Under the pieces are notes generated by a model. It ran no database searches, had not been told where the DNA came from, and was given only the letters and a program-made list of their open reading frames with translations. A DNA stretch of 24,445 nt from Plantago elongata (taxonomy: Eukaryota; Streptophyta; Magnoliopsida; Lamiales; Plantaginaceae): the NCBI GenBank assembly GCA_036897095.1, contig JAYMSP010002415.1, forward strand, positions 1-24,445. Direction: 5' to 3'. Below are positions 9,501 to 20,243 of the stretch, piece after piece. Within the stretch, counting starts at the first letter, position 1. Every line of letters starts with the position of its first letter. Made by a program: the position numbers and the translations under genes.

Positions 9501-12500
9501 GCTGATCTCGTTGAAGAAGAGGAAGGCATTCCAACAGCTGAGTTTAAAAATGAAACTGGCTGCAAAAATAAAGTTCGTGGGAAACGGCGTGAGGATTTAG
9601 TATTTAGTCTTCAGAAGTTACATGATTATCAGACCCTGCTAACGCCACCCACTTCAGTTGTTCCTGCTGCCAACCAGGCTGCTGCTAAAGCAATGATGAT
9701 TTTATCTGGCATCAATGCTAATACTGGATACTTTGAGTGCTTCGGCACGACAGATATGCCAATTAACTGCTGTAAGCAATTCCCCTTTAAAGTTCTTTTA
9801 AGTTTTAACTTTGTTTCTACTTAAATCAAGGTGTTGAACATGCATGCATATACATCTGTATGTATATAGGAAATCAAGAGTACGACGATCCTGAATGCTT
9901 AATTAAGACAACAGGATTGTTGTTTTCTATGCTTTCACCTGAGCTTATAATTGTCTCTGATTCATGTTGCAGCTGGGAGCCTATATCATCTAATCATTGA
10001 GGCATGCATAGCTAGAAATCTAGTGGAACAATCTGCTTATTTATGGCCTAGTTATGTGAAGGGACGCCTCAACCAACTACCCCATAATGTTCCTAGCCAA
10101 GTACCTGGCTGGTCTTCATTTATGAAAGGAGCATCTCTCACCCCAGCGATGCTAAATGTTTTAGTCTCGACTCCTGCTTCTAGGTATTCATTTATTTCTT
10201 ACCTCAGTCAAACCTCTTGAGTAACAATGGGAAACTCAAGTGCCTAGTTCCCATGGAAGTCCAGTAGTCCACTGTGTGTTACTGTGATGCATCTGGCATT
10301 CACTCTATTTTTTCTTTACTTTAGCCTTTTTTTACAATGATTCCAAGAGTAAAGCAACTAAATTCGAGATCATGGATTCAATGGAAGCTTTGCAGAGATC
10401 AAGAAAGTCTTTGAGATTGCAGTCAATGGATCCAATGAAGAAAGAATAGCTGCAGCTTCTGTCCTTTGTGGGGCCTCCTTAAACCGAGGGTGGAATGTTC
10501 AGGTGAGAAAGGGAACATTTTGTTGATTGTCCCATCAGTTGTCCCATTAGTGTAACTGCAAGTACACTGATTTGACCCTTATGTTTACTTTGTCTTTTTT
10601 CCTGAGTGTCTCTTGTTTTTCACTCTCATCCCATTTAAGGTTTTTATAGTGTACCAAAATTCTCTAAACCTATTAATCTGAATATTGCAGGAGCATGCTG
10701 TTTACTTTATAACTAGATTATTGTCTCCGGCAGTCCCTGTTGATTATTCTGGAACTGAAAGCTATTTGATAAATTACGCTCCCATGCTCAATATTCTCCT
10801 CGTGGGAATAGCACCAGTTGACTGTATCCAGATTTTCTCCCTCCATGGTTTGGTATGTTTGCTTTTATGAAGTGTGTTAGAATACAATATGTATGAATTA
10901 AAGAGTAGGACATCACTTCACAGTTGTGAAGCCTTACATCACTGGCATGTCAACTTTTCAGGTCCCAGAACTTGCCGGTTCACTAATGACTATATGTGAG
11001 GTGTTTGGTTCGTGCGTTCCAAATAACTCGTGGACCCTTCCCACAGGAGAAGATATTTCAGCTCACGCTGTGTTTTCAAATGCATTTGCCCTTCTCCTAA
11101 AACTATGGAGGTTCAATCACCCTCCTATTGAATATGGAGTTGGAGATGTACCTCCTGTTGGATCACAGCTCACACCAGAATATCTATTGTTGGTACGAAA
11201 CTCACACCTGCTATCTTCTGGAAGCTTTCTTGAGGACCCGAATCGAAGGAGACTCTCACAAGTTGCAAAGTCTACATCACCCAAACCTATATTTGTGGAC
11301 TCGTTTCCTCAACTGAAAGCGTGGTACAGGCAGCATTTAGCTTGTATAGCATCGCCTCTGACTGGTCTTGTTGACGGGACTACGGTCCGTCTCACTGTGG
11401 ATAGTCTACTCAACATGATGTTCAGAAAAATAAGTAGTGGAAACCAGTCTGTGACTACTGTTACATCTGGAAGTAGTAGTTCTTCTGGAGCTGCAGGTGA
11501 AGATGATTATTTAAGGCCTAAAATACCTGCTTGGGATATACTTGAAGCTGTCCCTTTTGTAGCAGACGCTGCTTTAACTGCATGTGCTCATGGACAGCTG
11601 TCTCCTCGCGAACTATGTACAGGTTAGTTAATGAATGAAAATAAAGAATGAGAAAGTAAGGTCTTCTATCGTCAGTTAAGGTGTCGTCTTGACTGACTTT
11701 AGTCATGCATTTTAATTCATTAGATTAAAACTTTAATAGTGGAGATCGAATAATCTCCTACCTTTCGCACTAAGTGTTTCCATGAAGTGTAGTTCGTGTC
11801 GCACGAGATGTTGCGTTACGGGTTGGTCTAACCACCTACATCGCTTATATTTAAATATAATTTTTAAATATTATATTAAAAAAATACTTTTCGTATATTC
11901 AATACCCCTATTAAAATAATAAAATCTTTAAATAAAATTATTAAAATCAATATTTAAAATCTCCAAAGTTAGGAGATTAAACAAAAAATCGAATTCAATA
12001 CAAAAATAAATAAAAATAATTGGAGAAATTAAATTTAGGGTTTATGTGAATATTGCTGAATTGTGAAAATTTAATTTAGGGTTCATGTAAATATTATCCT
12101 CTTTCTTGTTAATTGTCATCCTTAATTATGAGTAATGTGAATATTTGTAATTAATTATAACTTTTAAAATTATAATTCTATTTCAAATTATATAATATGT
12201 GTTTAACTTATTTTTTTTGAAAAATTAATGGAAAAAAATTAAATTTAAACAACAAGTAGCGGTTGAGGGCGATAGTAGAGTGCGATATGAAGCAATGGTT
12301 GAGTGCGATAGGTGATGTGGACACGTGTCAGGTGAGTACACAATAATAGTCAAGGCGACACCTTGACTAATGGTAGAATATCTGAAGTAATTTTCAACAT
12401 TATTTTTTAGGTTTCACTTCAAGAATATAGATATTATTCTTCATCGTCATAGCTGATTGTAATTTCACAACAGGGTTGAAGGACCTGGCTGATTATCTTC

Positions 12501-14283
12501 CTGCAACTTTGGCAACAATAGTAAGCTATTTCTCAGCCGAAGTAACTCGTGGTGTTTGGAAGTCGGTTTATATGAATGGGACTGATTGGCCAAGTCCAGA
12601 TGCAAATCTCTCCTATGTTGAGGAACAGATAAAGAAAATACTTGCTGCAACTGGTGTGCATGTCCCCAGTCTCGCCACAGGTTTGTTTCTACTATGAGAC
12701 AAGTATCCTCTAAAAATTTCATCATAACTCTGCATGTGTTGTTCATATTGAGCGTTTCCAGCTGATTATGGAAGCTTTTTTAAGAAGTTTGCAGCTGAGT
12801 ATGGTTTTATAGCAGAAGTAGGTAAAATTGTTGTCGGAAGGATATGCTAAATCTGAGTTAAGAAATCTGTGTTTGGGCTCATATTATAGAAGTTGATTAT
12901 AATTTCTCCAATCTTAGGTTGCAAGGATTTTGTTTAGCTTTTTCTACCTTAACTCCTTACAAGAACCAACCAAATTCACTTTCAAGCAACTTTTATTTAT
13001 TTTTATTTGATTTCAGCACTTGAGAATCATCACAACTTTCTCAATGTTCACTTAAGAATGACGATTCAGATATTAGTTTATTTTGATCACTGTAAATTAA
13101 GGGTTCTTGATATCATTAATGTTGCCTTTTCACATCCTGTTTTACCATTGCAGTCTTCACAACCTGCTAATTTAATTGTGTAGGAGGAAGTTCTCCGGCT
13201 GCACTTCCCTTGCCTTTGGCTGCATTCGTGAGCCTCACCATAACCTATAAGCTTGATAAAGCTTCTCAACGGTTTCTTGATTTGGCTGGCCCAGCTCTGG
13301 AGACCCTTGCTGCAGGTTGCCCTTGGCCATGCATGCCAATAGTGGCTTCTTTGTGGACCCAAAAGGCTAAACGATGGAGTGACTTCCTTGTCTTTTCAGC
13401 TTCACGAACCGTTTTTCTCCACAGCAATGATGCCGTTGTTCAGCTTCTCAGGAGCTGCTTCAGTTCTACTCTTGGTTTAAACTCTAACTGCATCTCGAGT
13501 AATGGTGGCGTAGGAGCTCTTCTTGGTCACGGATTTGGATCGCATTTCAGCGGCGGAATGTCTCCGGTGGCACCAGGAATCCTTTATCTTCGTGTTTACC
13601 GCTCAATAAGAGACGTTATGTTCTTAAAAGAGGAGATAATTTCGCTCCTCTTACAAACAGTCGAGGATATAGCCTCCATGGGGCTCCCAAAATCCGAAAA
13701 GCAGAAAAAGCTAAAAAACGGCCATGTCTCACTTGCAGTAGCTTTAACAAAAGTTAAGCTCGCGGCTTCACTTGGGGCTTCCATACTGTACCTCTCGGGT
13801 GGACTCGGGTTGGTTCAGACGCTTATCAAGGAAACTCTTCCTTCCTGGTTTATGTCTAGTCACCGATCCAGTCAAGAATCAGATCGTGGTGGAATCCTTC
13901 CGACCCTAAGAGGGTATGCATTGGCATACTTAGCAGCTTTTTGTGGAGCATTCATTTGGGGGGTAGGATCATCGTCTTCGGCTTCAAAACGGAGGCCGAG
14001 CATCCTAGGATGTCACATGGAATTTGTGGGGAGTGCATTGGAAGGGAAGATATCACTTGGGTGTGATCCAGCAACTTGGCATGCATATGTGTCTGGTTTC
14101 TTGAGCTTGATGGTGACATGTTCACCAACTTGGATATCTGAGTTGAGTATAGAGTTGGTTAAGAGGCTGAGTAAAGGCCTAAAAAGGTGGCATGAAGAGG
14201 AGCTTGCTTTAGCTATGCTTGCTGTTGGTGGACTTGGTACAATGGCATCTGCAGCAGAATTGGCACTGGAACTCAACTCTTGA
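6502..14283 (+). CDS. MED33: Mediator complex subunit 33 / MED5 (REF4- and RFR1-like), complete, 12 exons
   Basis: Exons: 6502-6779, 7783-7893, 8068-8409, 8602-8921, 9013-9104, 9420-9771, 9973-10183, 10388-10502, 10691-10852, 10962-11622, 12474-12680, 13184-14283. All introns are GT-AG and phases agree, giving 3951 nt and 1316 residues, the family's usual length (about 1300). The protein matches Arabidopsis RFR1 (MED33A/MED5a) and REF4 (MED33B/MED5b) throughout: QQKGSDPLLWAIQ near the start, LWLPLDLLLEDAMDGSQV, GWSSFMKG, TLPTGEDISAHAVFSNAF, GLKDLADYLPATLATIVSY, then GGVGALLGHGFGSHFSGG in the largest exon. A Ser/Gly-rich linker lies near residues 830-840. The protein sits in the tail module of nuclear Mediator; in Arabidopsis it dampens phenylpropanoid and lignin gene expression. 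No DNA-binding or catalytic motif is expected. The start at 6502 is chosen because it precedes the conserved N-terminus. I cannot tell MED33A from MED33B orthology. Confidence 0.95.
6780..7782 (+). other. MED33 intron 1 (1003 bp)
   Basis: The donor is AACAG|GTTTCT and the acceptor CGTAACAG|GG. It is T-rich, as plant introns are. The donor is weaker than the GTGAGT donor upstream in the leader (6467). No nested gene or element is recognised inside; the open frames at 6692-6961 and 7226-7501 are chance or read-through of exon 1. Confidence 0.8.
11664..12378. mobile_element. Non-autonomous terminal-inverted-repeat element inside MED33 intron 10
   Basis: The 31 bp at 11664-11694 and the reverse complement of 12348-12378 match at 26 of 31 positions, and all five differences are transitions. 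The shared core is AAGGTGTCG with flanking CTTGACT and TTCTA blocks. A CCT(A/T)TCGCACT motif recurs in the inner part of both arms. The interior is very AT-rich with no transposase. It fills most of the 851-bp intron. No clear target duplication is seen, so superfamily and exact ends are open. Splicing of exons 10 and 11 still works on paper. Confidence 0.6.
12762..12821 (+). other. Possible 60-bp cassette exon in MED33 intron 11
   Basis: TTTCCAG|CT opens and GTAG|GTAAAA closes a 60-bp stretch that is free of stops and symmetric (phase 1 in and out), so inclusion would add 20 residues (beginning ADYGSFFKKF) between exons 11 and 12. These residues do not match any part of the MED33 family that I know, so this could be chance. 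Confidence 0.25.
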
Positions 14284-17200
14284 ATTTTATTTTATGACTA
14301 CTCTACTACTAATTATTACAAGTACCATATTAATTATTCCTAACCTCAAAATTTTGTATATTAACAAGGTAAGGTAATTTGATGCGTAGAAATGGAATGA
14401 TTGATAAAGCTTTGAAGGGTAGAGTGGTTACTTCATTACTCTAAAATGAATCATTTAAGCACCAAGCTGTGTCAATTTAAAAAAATCCTTGGAACTTTGT
14501 CCCACTAATTTCACTTGTAACTTTCCAAGTTCATGCTGACAGAGGGTAGAATTTAAGCACAAACTAGTTGAATATTAGTACAATTACAATACTACAAAGT
14601 GATTTTTAACGAGCTGATCCACCATAACTTGGCTTTATTCGAGCTGAACCACAACTAGACTCTTCACATTCACGAGCAAAAAACGAACATAAACTCGAGG
14701 CAAGGGGCATGATTAGAGCTCAGATTCCAACAAGACACAAATGAGCTAAAATGATAAACCTTGACGAGTACAGCCAAAGGTAACCCGACACAAAATTAAT
14801 TTAAAACTCCGACATAATTACCTTATCAAACCAACTGAATTTGAGATGTAACAAACCGAGTCAAGTACTCAGTTCGGGAGGAAGTCCAAGCCAATTGAGT
14901 TGTATCAACCATTGAGTCGAGTACTCGTTAAAACTGGACTTGCATGACCTCCCAAATACTACCATGATTGTTGATTTTCAAGGTTTTCTTCCACACTTTC
15001 AATAATTCAATTTCATTAATATGCATTTCTGCTTTGTTCTATTGATTTCCAAAAATGTTTTTCCATCAATTAGACCTGACTGGTAGTGGTAGAATATATA
15101 TAAGCTTCCACAACATGGTGGATACAGATCAAGAAGAATAATCAATTAGCAAGGCATAAAAGATCGTTCCACTCTGCGGGTCTTGATGAACATGGAACTA
15201 ATGCAGTAAGAAACAGTATATGGAATCCTAGTAGTAGATCCACCACAGCCAGCAATGTACATTCTTCGGGACTCAGGAAGACATCCATATAACTATTGCT
15301 CTGCCGCCACATGAGAAACCACGAAATTAATGGTCGAGTTTCTCAAAATGCTGGGGTCTCTCAAGTCCAAGAATAATGCATCAACGATTATCTCCTCCAC
15401 CAGTAAGAGCCAGGCCCCTTAAGATAAGATAGAACATAATTACTATAACATGTGTGCTTGAGCACAAAGAGTCCTCAACAGATTGAAAGACACTTTGTAA
15501 GTGTTTGCAAATAGACAACAATGTTACTACGGCAGTGTCAAACAAAATGTAAGCCTCAAAAAAAGCAAACAAATCTGAAACAATATAGCATAATCAAATA
15601 AATTGCCACTGCAGCAGTGTATTATCTATCGCACTACCAGCCAGAAAACTACAAAAAAACACAAATAATGATGCATAGTGGAGAAGAAAATGCAACATAT
15701 CAGTTTGTGATGACCACCAAAAGAAAGGTGAGCAGATGAACTGGAAATTGCAGATAATACAGGAAACGAGATTCTGTAGGGAACTCATGGGACTTAATAT
15801 TATTAACAAAAAAGACATTGAAAGATAAGAATTTATGTATATAACATGACATTAGATTCATAGTATATTATAATTTGACCACTTGATGTACACTGTGTGA
15901 CATGGTCAATATTAATAACCATGAGCAACCTTTCTAAAGCAGACCATGCAAATATAACAAAATCCTTCATGCAGTAGGCTAAATACACTATTCCCATAAA
16001 ACATGGAGTACAATAGTAAGATTATACCAGCTGTTTCCAAAGGTAAGAGAATGTAACTAACATGGATTTATAGAGTTCAGGTTGTTTGCAGAAGCTCTTG
16101 GAAAATCGATAAAAGTTGTACGAACAAAGTAAGCAAATGTTAATCACAAAGAAGATTAGCGGTTGGTTAATCCCATTTTCTACTTCTCAGCTTCTAGCAG
16201 CTTTTGTCCAGATAATAGAAATTAAAAGCTGTTTACTTTTGCTCAAGGGGGTATCTGGTTGTTTTGCAAGAGATGTAGTAAAACACCCACCAGTTCTAAT
16301 AAAGAAAACTTAAACCCCAAGCCTTGCTTCTGCATGGATTTGGACAAACAAAAAATGATTTCATAAAGTAAACTCACAACCCAATCTTTAAAAGTAAAAT
16401 AGCTGGTATGACCAACTCACAACCCATTCTAATAGAGATAAAGGTTGATGCACAAAAAGGTACTACTTAAATTCATTGCATCAGTAACTCATCTTGTGTC
16501 TGTAGAAACAGAAGTATATCTCGGTCAATGAGTTAACAAGAACACTGAAAAGAAAAATTGATCGAAGATCGCCCAGGCCACACCACTACCTCAAGTATGT
16601 AGTAATAGTCAATGACATTTTACTGCAATTTGATTCAGATTGTATCTCATAGTGATAATGAATCTCTACGGACTGAAAGACCTAACTGCCTAAGTATTAG
16701 TTATACACCAGATTAGATATTATTCTACCTGACACATCATAAAACATTTGTCACCTATATGAATACAGAATCACAGGTGATAGCTGCTCTTACAAGTTAC
16801 AACAACAGGTCATTCATTGCTCATCACATGTGAATTCCCATGACGCTGAATGATCAAAGAAATTCGATCCTTAAAGAAAAAGACATCTCATTTTAACATT
16901 CACTATGTTTATACTAGACAAGAGACTTGATTGTAATTACGTCACTTGAGGTTCAAAAATCCTAGTCAGATAAGGTTACCAGACCTTGAGTCCAGCCATT
17001 CCTCCGCGATAGATACCAATGAACTTCAGAAAGGGCGGCCTAATTTAAGCGTAGTAAAGATTTTTGTTAAAAAAGAAAGAAGAGTTTGCAGCCCTACAAG
17101 TTGGTCATATCTTTTTAATGAATGTGATACATGGAATCTTATGAACACTTTAATTTCTAGTGTTAGTCATCATCTCTGGAAAATTGCAAAGATTCTCTCA

Positions 17201-17700
17201 AATTTCCTTTAAGCTTGATCAACTTTTCACAAGTCACAAAAACATGTAATTTCATTCACGAAGCTCCTGCACCCTCTCAACCAAACCAAGTGATAACAAA
17301 GCAATTAATCTTATTAAACCACCCACTCCCAGAACTTTGATAATATATCAAAAGAAAAGGTGGTTTAATATTTCACCGCTGACTTTAAGAATGTATCATG
17401 TTAAGTCATGACTTTAGACACATATCAAAGTCACTTAAGAGTTCTGTTCTGCACTATATCATTAAATTTAGAAAACTGAAAAGATCTTCCCAAAACCCAT
17501 TCAAGACCGCCCATAAATCACAAGAAAATCCACTTCTGTCACCAATCAGCCCACCTCCCCCCCCTCCCCCCAAAAAAAAAAAATTACACATTCAAGCAGA
17601 CACATCACAAAACACAAACACAACCTTAATAAGTGACAACATCTACTTGTACATACAATCAACAATCAATCTGATGAAATCACCTAGAAATTTGACAATA
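14284..17700. other. 3' flank of MED33 and intergenic DNA, no gene recognised
   Basis: The first 200-300 bp should hold the MED33 3' UTR, but I cannot fix the polyadenylation site. Between 14600 and 14950 there are GAGTCGAGTACTCG- and GAGCTGAACC-like motifs of the kind seen in decayed plant repeats. The 15100-17500 part has rather more mixed composition, but open frames are short (65-88 codons) and match nothing. It could include a long 3' UTR or a non-coding transcript of the downstream minus-strand gene; nothing in the sequence proves this. Confidence 0.5.
17556..17583. repeat. Poly-C / poly-A homopolymer tract
   Basis: A run of eight C, one T, six C and then twelve A. It is likely to be length-variable and error-prone in assembly. 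Confidence 0.9.
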
Positions 17701-18096
17701 CTCCCTTTGTCCCGAATTCAACTTCCCACATTCCATTTCCGGACGTCCCAATTTCGACATCTCATCCCTTAATTGGAAAATCTTCTCATATTTTATTCAC
17801 TATATCTCCGAATTTATTAACCATCCCTCGTACTTTATTCACTATATCTCCTAATTAATTAACCATCTTCGTACTTTATTCACTGTATCACCTAATTAAT
17901 TAACCATCCCTCATACTTTATTCACTATATTTCCTAATTAATTACCATCCCTCATACTTTATTCACTATATCTCCTAATATATTAGCCATCCCTCATACT
18001 TTATTCACCATCTTTACTACTTTACTCATTATCTACTACTTTATCACCCTTCTCTTATAACTTATGCTGCGAGAAGTTGAATCCGGACGGACTGAG
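17701..18096. mobile_element. Stowaway-like inverted-repeat element
   Basis: The left end reads CTCCCTTTGTCCCGAATTCA and continues CTTCCCA; the reverse complement of the right end reads CTCAGTCCGTCCGGATTCAA and continues CTTCTCG. The two match over about 30 bp. CTCCCTCCGTCCC is the hallmark start of Stowaway MITEs (Tc1/mariner). TA precedes the left end (17699-17700), the expected target base pair, but the right flank is AA, so one copy of the TA duplication is lost or the end is slightly misplaced. At 396 bp it is long for the class because of an internal tandem array. It lies about 130 bp beyond the stop codon of the minus-strand gene, probably in or near its 3' UTR. Confidence 0.75.
17792..18015. 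repeat. 41-42 bp minisatellite inside the Stowaway-like element
   Basis: Five full units start at 17792, 17834, 17875, 17917 and 17958, with a partial sixth at 18000. Each begins TTTATTCACTATATCTCC and closes with an AACCATCCCTC-like block and TAC. The units alternate 42, 41, 42, 41 and 42 bp. Copies differ at only a few positions. Confidence 0.9.
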
Positions 18097-18226
18097 AAAA
18101 TATCAAAAAGCCCAGTGAGTATGAGTTCTTCACAGGTAACAAGGAAACAACATTCTACAACAATTGCAAGAAACCCATAACAAAACCCACAAAAATGCAA
18201 ATGTAGCATACTGATGGTTACTTTGC

Positions 18227-18814
18227 TTACTTCTTATTGCGGCGAGCACCACGCCTAGAAGCCCAGCCCTCAAGCTTAGAAATCGGACACCCACATTTCG
18301 CCCGAAAGAGCAAAACCGCCCGGCCATTCGGCGGAGCCATCTTCCTCAACTCAGCCCTCAAACACTCATAATCAGGATTATCCTCAGTCCCACCTTTCCA
18401 AGGCAAGTAATTGACATCCTTAACAGCCCTGTTAGCCTCCCCTAATCTGAGCAAGTCCTCACCTTGCAGCTGCAAATCGAACTCCATGGCCTTCTTCAAA
18501 CCCTTGCAGGAGGTTTTACCGCAGCGCCTGGATCTGTGGCCGCAGCAGATCTCGAAGGAGAGGAGGAACGCGAAGAAGAAGAGGGCGAAGAGGAGGAGGA
18601 AGAAGAAGGAGTGGTTGGAGAAGAGGAGGGATTGGAAGGAAGGGAGGAGTAAGGAGAGGGATTGGAAGATGTAGGAGAAGTAGGAAATGATTAGGAATGT
18701 GCCGGAGAAGAGGACTAGGAGGAAGATTAGAAGGTCGAGCGTGGCCGATGGGGAGTGCCGGCAGAGGGTTGGGCAGGCGTTGCTTCCTGATGATGATGAT
18801 GATGGCGGAGACAT
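18227..18814 (-). CDS. Small two-helix membrane protein, 'ribosomal protein L34e superfamily' (At5g19025-like)
   Basis: A single uninterrupted frame encodes 195 residues. A Ser/Pro-rich N-terminus is followed by the conserved SPSATLDLLIFLLVLFSGTF, the first membrane helix (about 24-50), and a second very Phe/Leu-rich helix (about 69-90). A cytosol-type basic and Cys segment follows (Cys 90, 91, 98, 103) with CKGLKKAMEFDLQLQ, then LPWKGG near 137-142, NPDYECLRAELRKMAPPNGR and a C-terminal CGCP motif (174-177) before a basic tail. This matches a plant family whose Arabidopsis member is At5g19025; databases name it after ribosomal L34e, but the membrane helices argue against a ribosomal role and I know of no proven function. 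The start at 18814 has A at -3. The purine-rich stretch on the plus strand here is just the codons for the Phe/Leu helix. Confidence 0.85.
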   Translation of the reverse strand: MSPPSSSSSGSNACPTLCRHSPSATLDLLIFLLVLFSGTFLIISYFSYIFQSLSLLLPSFQSLLFSNHSFFFLLLFALFFFAFLLSFEICCGHRSRRCGKTSCKGLKKAMEFDLQLQGEDLLRLGEANRAVKDVNYLPWKGGTEDNPDYECLRAELRKMAPPNGRAVLLFRAKCGCPISKLEGWASRRGARRNKK

Positions 18815-18866
18815 GGTGGTGCATTGGCGATGAACAACAACAAGAACAAGGGGGAGGAGGTTGGTT

Positions 18867-18876
18867 TCTTTATATT
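18867..18876 (-). promoter_or_regulatory. Possible TATA box of the At5g19025-like gene
   Basis: On the minus strand this reads AATATAAAGA, about 55 bp upstream of the start codon, which would give a very short 5' leader of roughly 20-30 nt. Placement is by eye only. Confidence 0.4.
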
Positions 18877-18878
18877 TA

Positions 18879-20243
18879 CTCCGTCGGTTGTATTCAATTT
18901 CACTTTTTTCCCCTTTCCTTATATGTTCGGATACGTCACAATCCGACGACTAATCGATTGAGATGTGATGGCGAGTCAACTTCGTTACAATATATTTTTA
19001 CACGGATACTTAATATGTCATTTTTTTGATATATATTACCTCATTTATAATCCTATGTTATTTTTTGATGTTTTATAATTGATTTAAAGTTGTTAGTATA
19101 ATTGAAGTAAATAGAGAGAAAGATTAGGGAATAAAGGAGGATAATTGGTGAGTGAAGTTACAATTGATTTAAACCACTACATTGATTATAAAGATTAAAA
19201 TCATATATTTAACAGTACACCAACTCTAACCGACAAAATATCTAACAACAACTTGAATCTAGAAATTTGTCAAATTGTAACTCCATCAAAATTCGGATTA
19301 TAGAAAGATACACATGACAAATGAGCATAGGAACACGGATATGTCAAGAAATTATGATTTTCGATTAAAAAAATATCTAGGGTTTAATGATTGGAGAAAG
19401 TTTGAAGAACTAAATTGGTGAAATGGAAATGGCCAAGTGTGGAATATATATTGTTGGTAAGGAAACTCTGGTGATATGTGAGATAAGGAGGTAGTTTGGG
19501 GGTTATATCAAAGTCACTCGGTGAGGTTTGTATTTAAATTTAACGAATTTATAGACCGGTCAATGTTCATTTTATTTATTAAAAAATATTAATCGGATGT
19601 AAAATCTTGATTAATTCGCAGCTAAAGTTTAAAATCACCCTATTAAACATCTACTATTTTTTAAAGCGTAAAACATTACTTTTAAACTTATACATTACTT
19701 TCAAACTTAATGTCAAGTGACTTAATTTTATTAATTATTAATCAAACGTCAATATTGTGAATAACAAAAAATGGCGGTACTTAATGGGTAGTATTTTATT
19801 GATAAAGTATACCCATATCTCCATAAGTATCTCTGATGGGACTGTGTGTATTTGTTACTAGGGCACGGACTACCCGGAAGCGCATTTGAAAAGCATTTCT
19901 GTACCTCATCTTCATATTTGATTATGTACACAATAGCCTTGGCCTGAATATGCTGAATATATTCATTGTCATTATTTACAAGCACCAAGCAGCCATGTGA
20001 TGATTTATGCATTAAGCTTCATTAAACCTCAGTTTTTACTTTTTACAACAGAGGACTACATATATATCCCATATCAAATCTTCGGTTAAACATAAAAGGA
20101 TAGCTAGAGTATGTTTCTATACCTTCTGCTGATTCCACCTATAATACACCGACTTTATATACACGACATAGATAGGTATGCGAATACTGACATATTGTAA
20201 GCACCAATAGCTACATATACCTCATAGTAATATAATTGCAAAC
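18879..20243. other. Intergenic region between the two minus-strand genes
   Basis: It contains the promoter of the At5g19025-like gene on its left and the 3' UTR of the SERINC gene on its right; the polyadenylation site is not fixed. At 18879 the sequence CTCCGTCGGTTG, preceded by TA, resembles one end of a Stowaway element, but I find no partner end. The rest is AT-rich with no convincing frame. Confidence 0.5.

Noticed and set aside
9444-9824. Treating the open frames over the MED33 exons as separate small genes
   Set aside because: They join through GT-AG introns with consistent phases into one 1316-residue protein matching a single family.
14013-14276. Minus-strand frame of 87 codons in the last MED33 exon
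   Set aside because: Antisense shadow of a conserved coding exon.
17398-17772. Plus-strand frame of 124 codons
   Set aside because: It runs through a poly-C/poly-A tract and into the Stowaway-like end; low complexity and no recognisable domain.
18411-18674. Lys/Arg/Glu-rich plus-strand frames opposite the At5g19025-like gene
   Set aside because: They are the complement of the Phe/Leu-rich membrane helix codons of the real minus-strand gene; no family match.
18879-18960. Stowaway-like end CTCCGTCGG preceded by TA
   Set aside because: No matching inverted end found nearby; at most a solo fragment, so not listed as an element.
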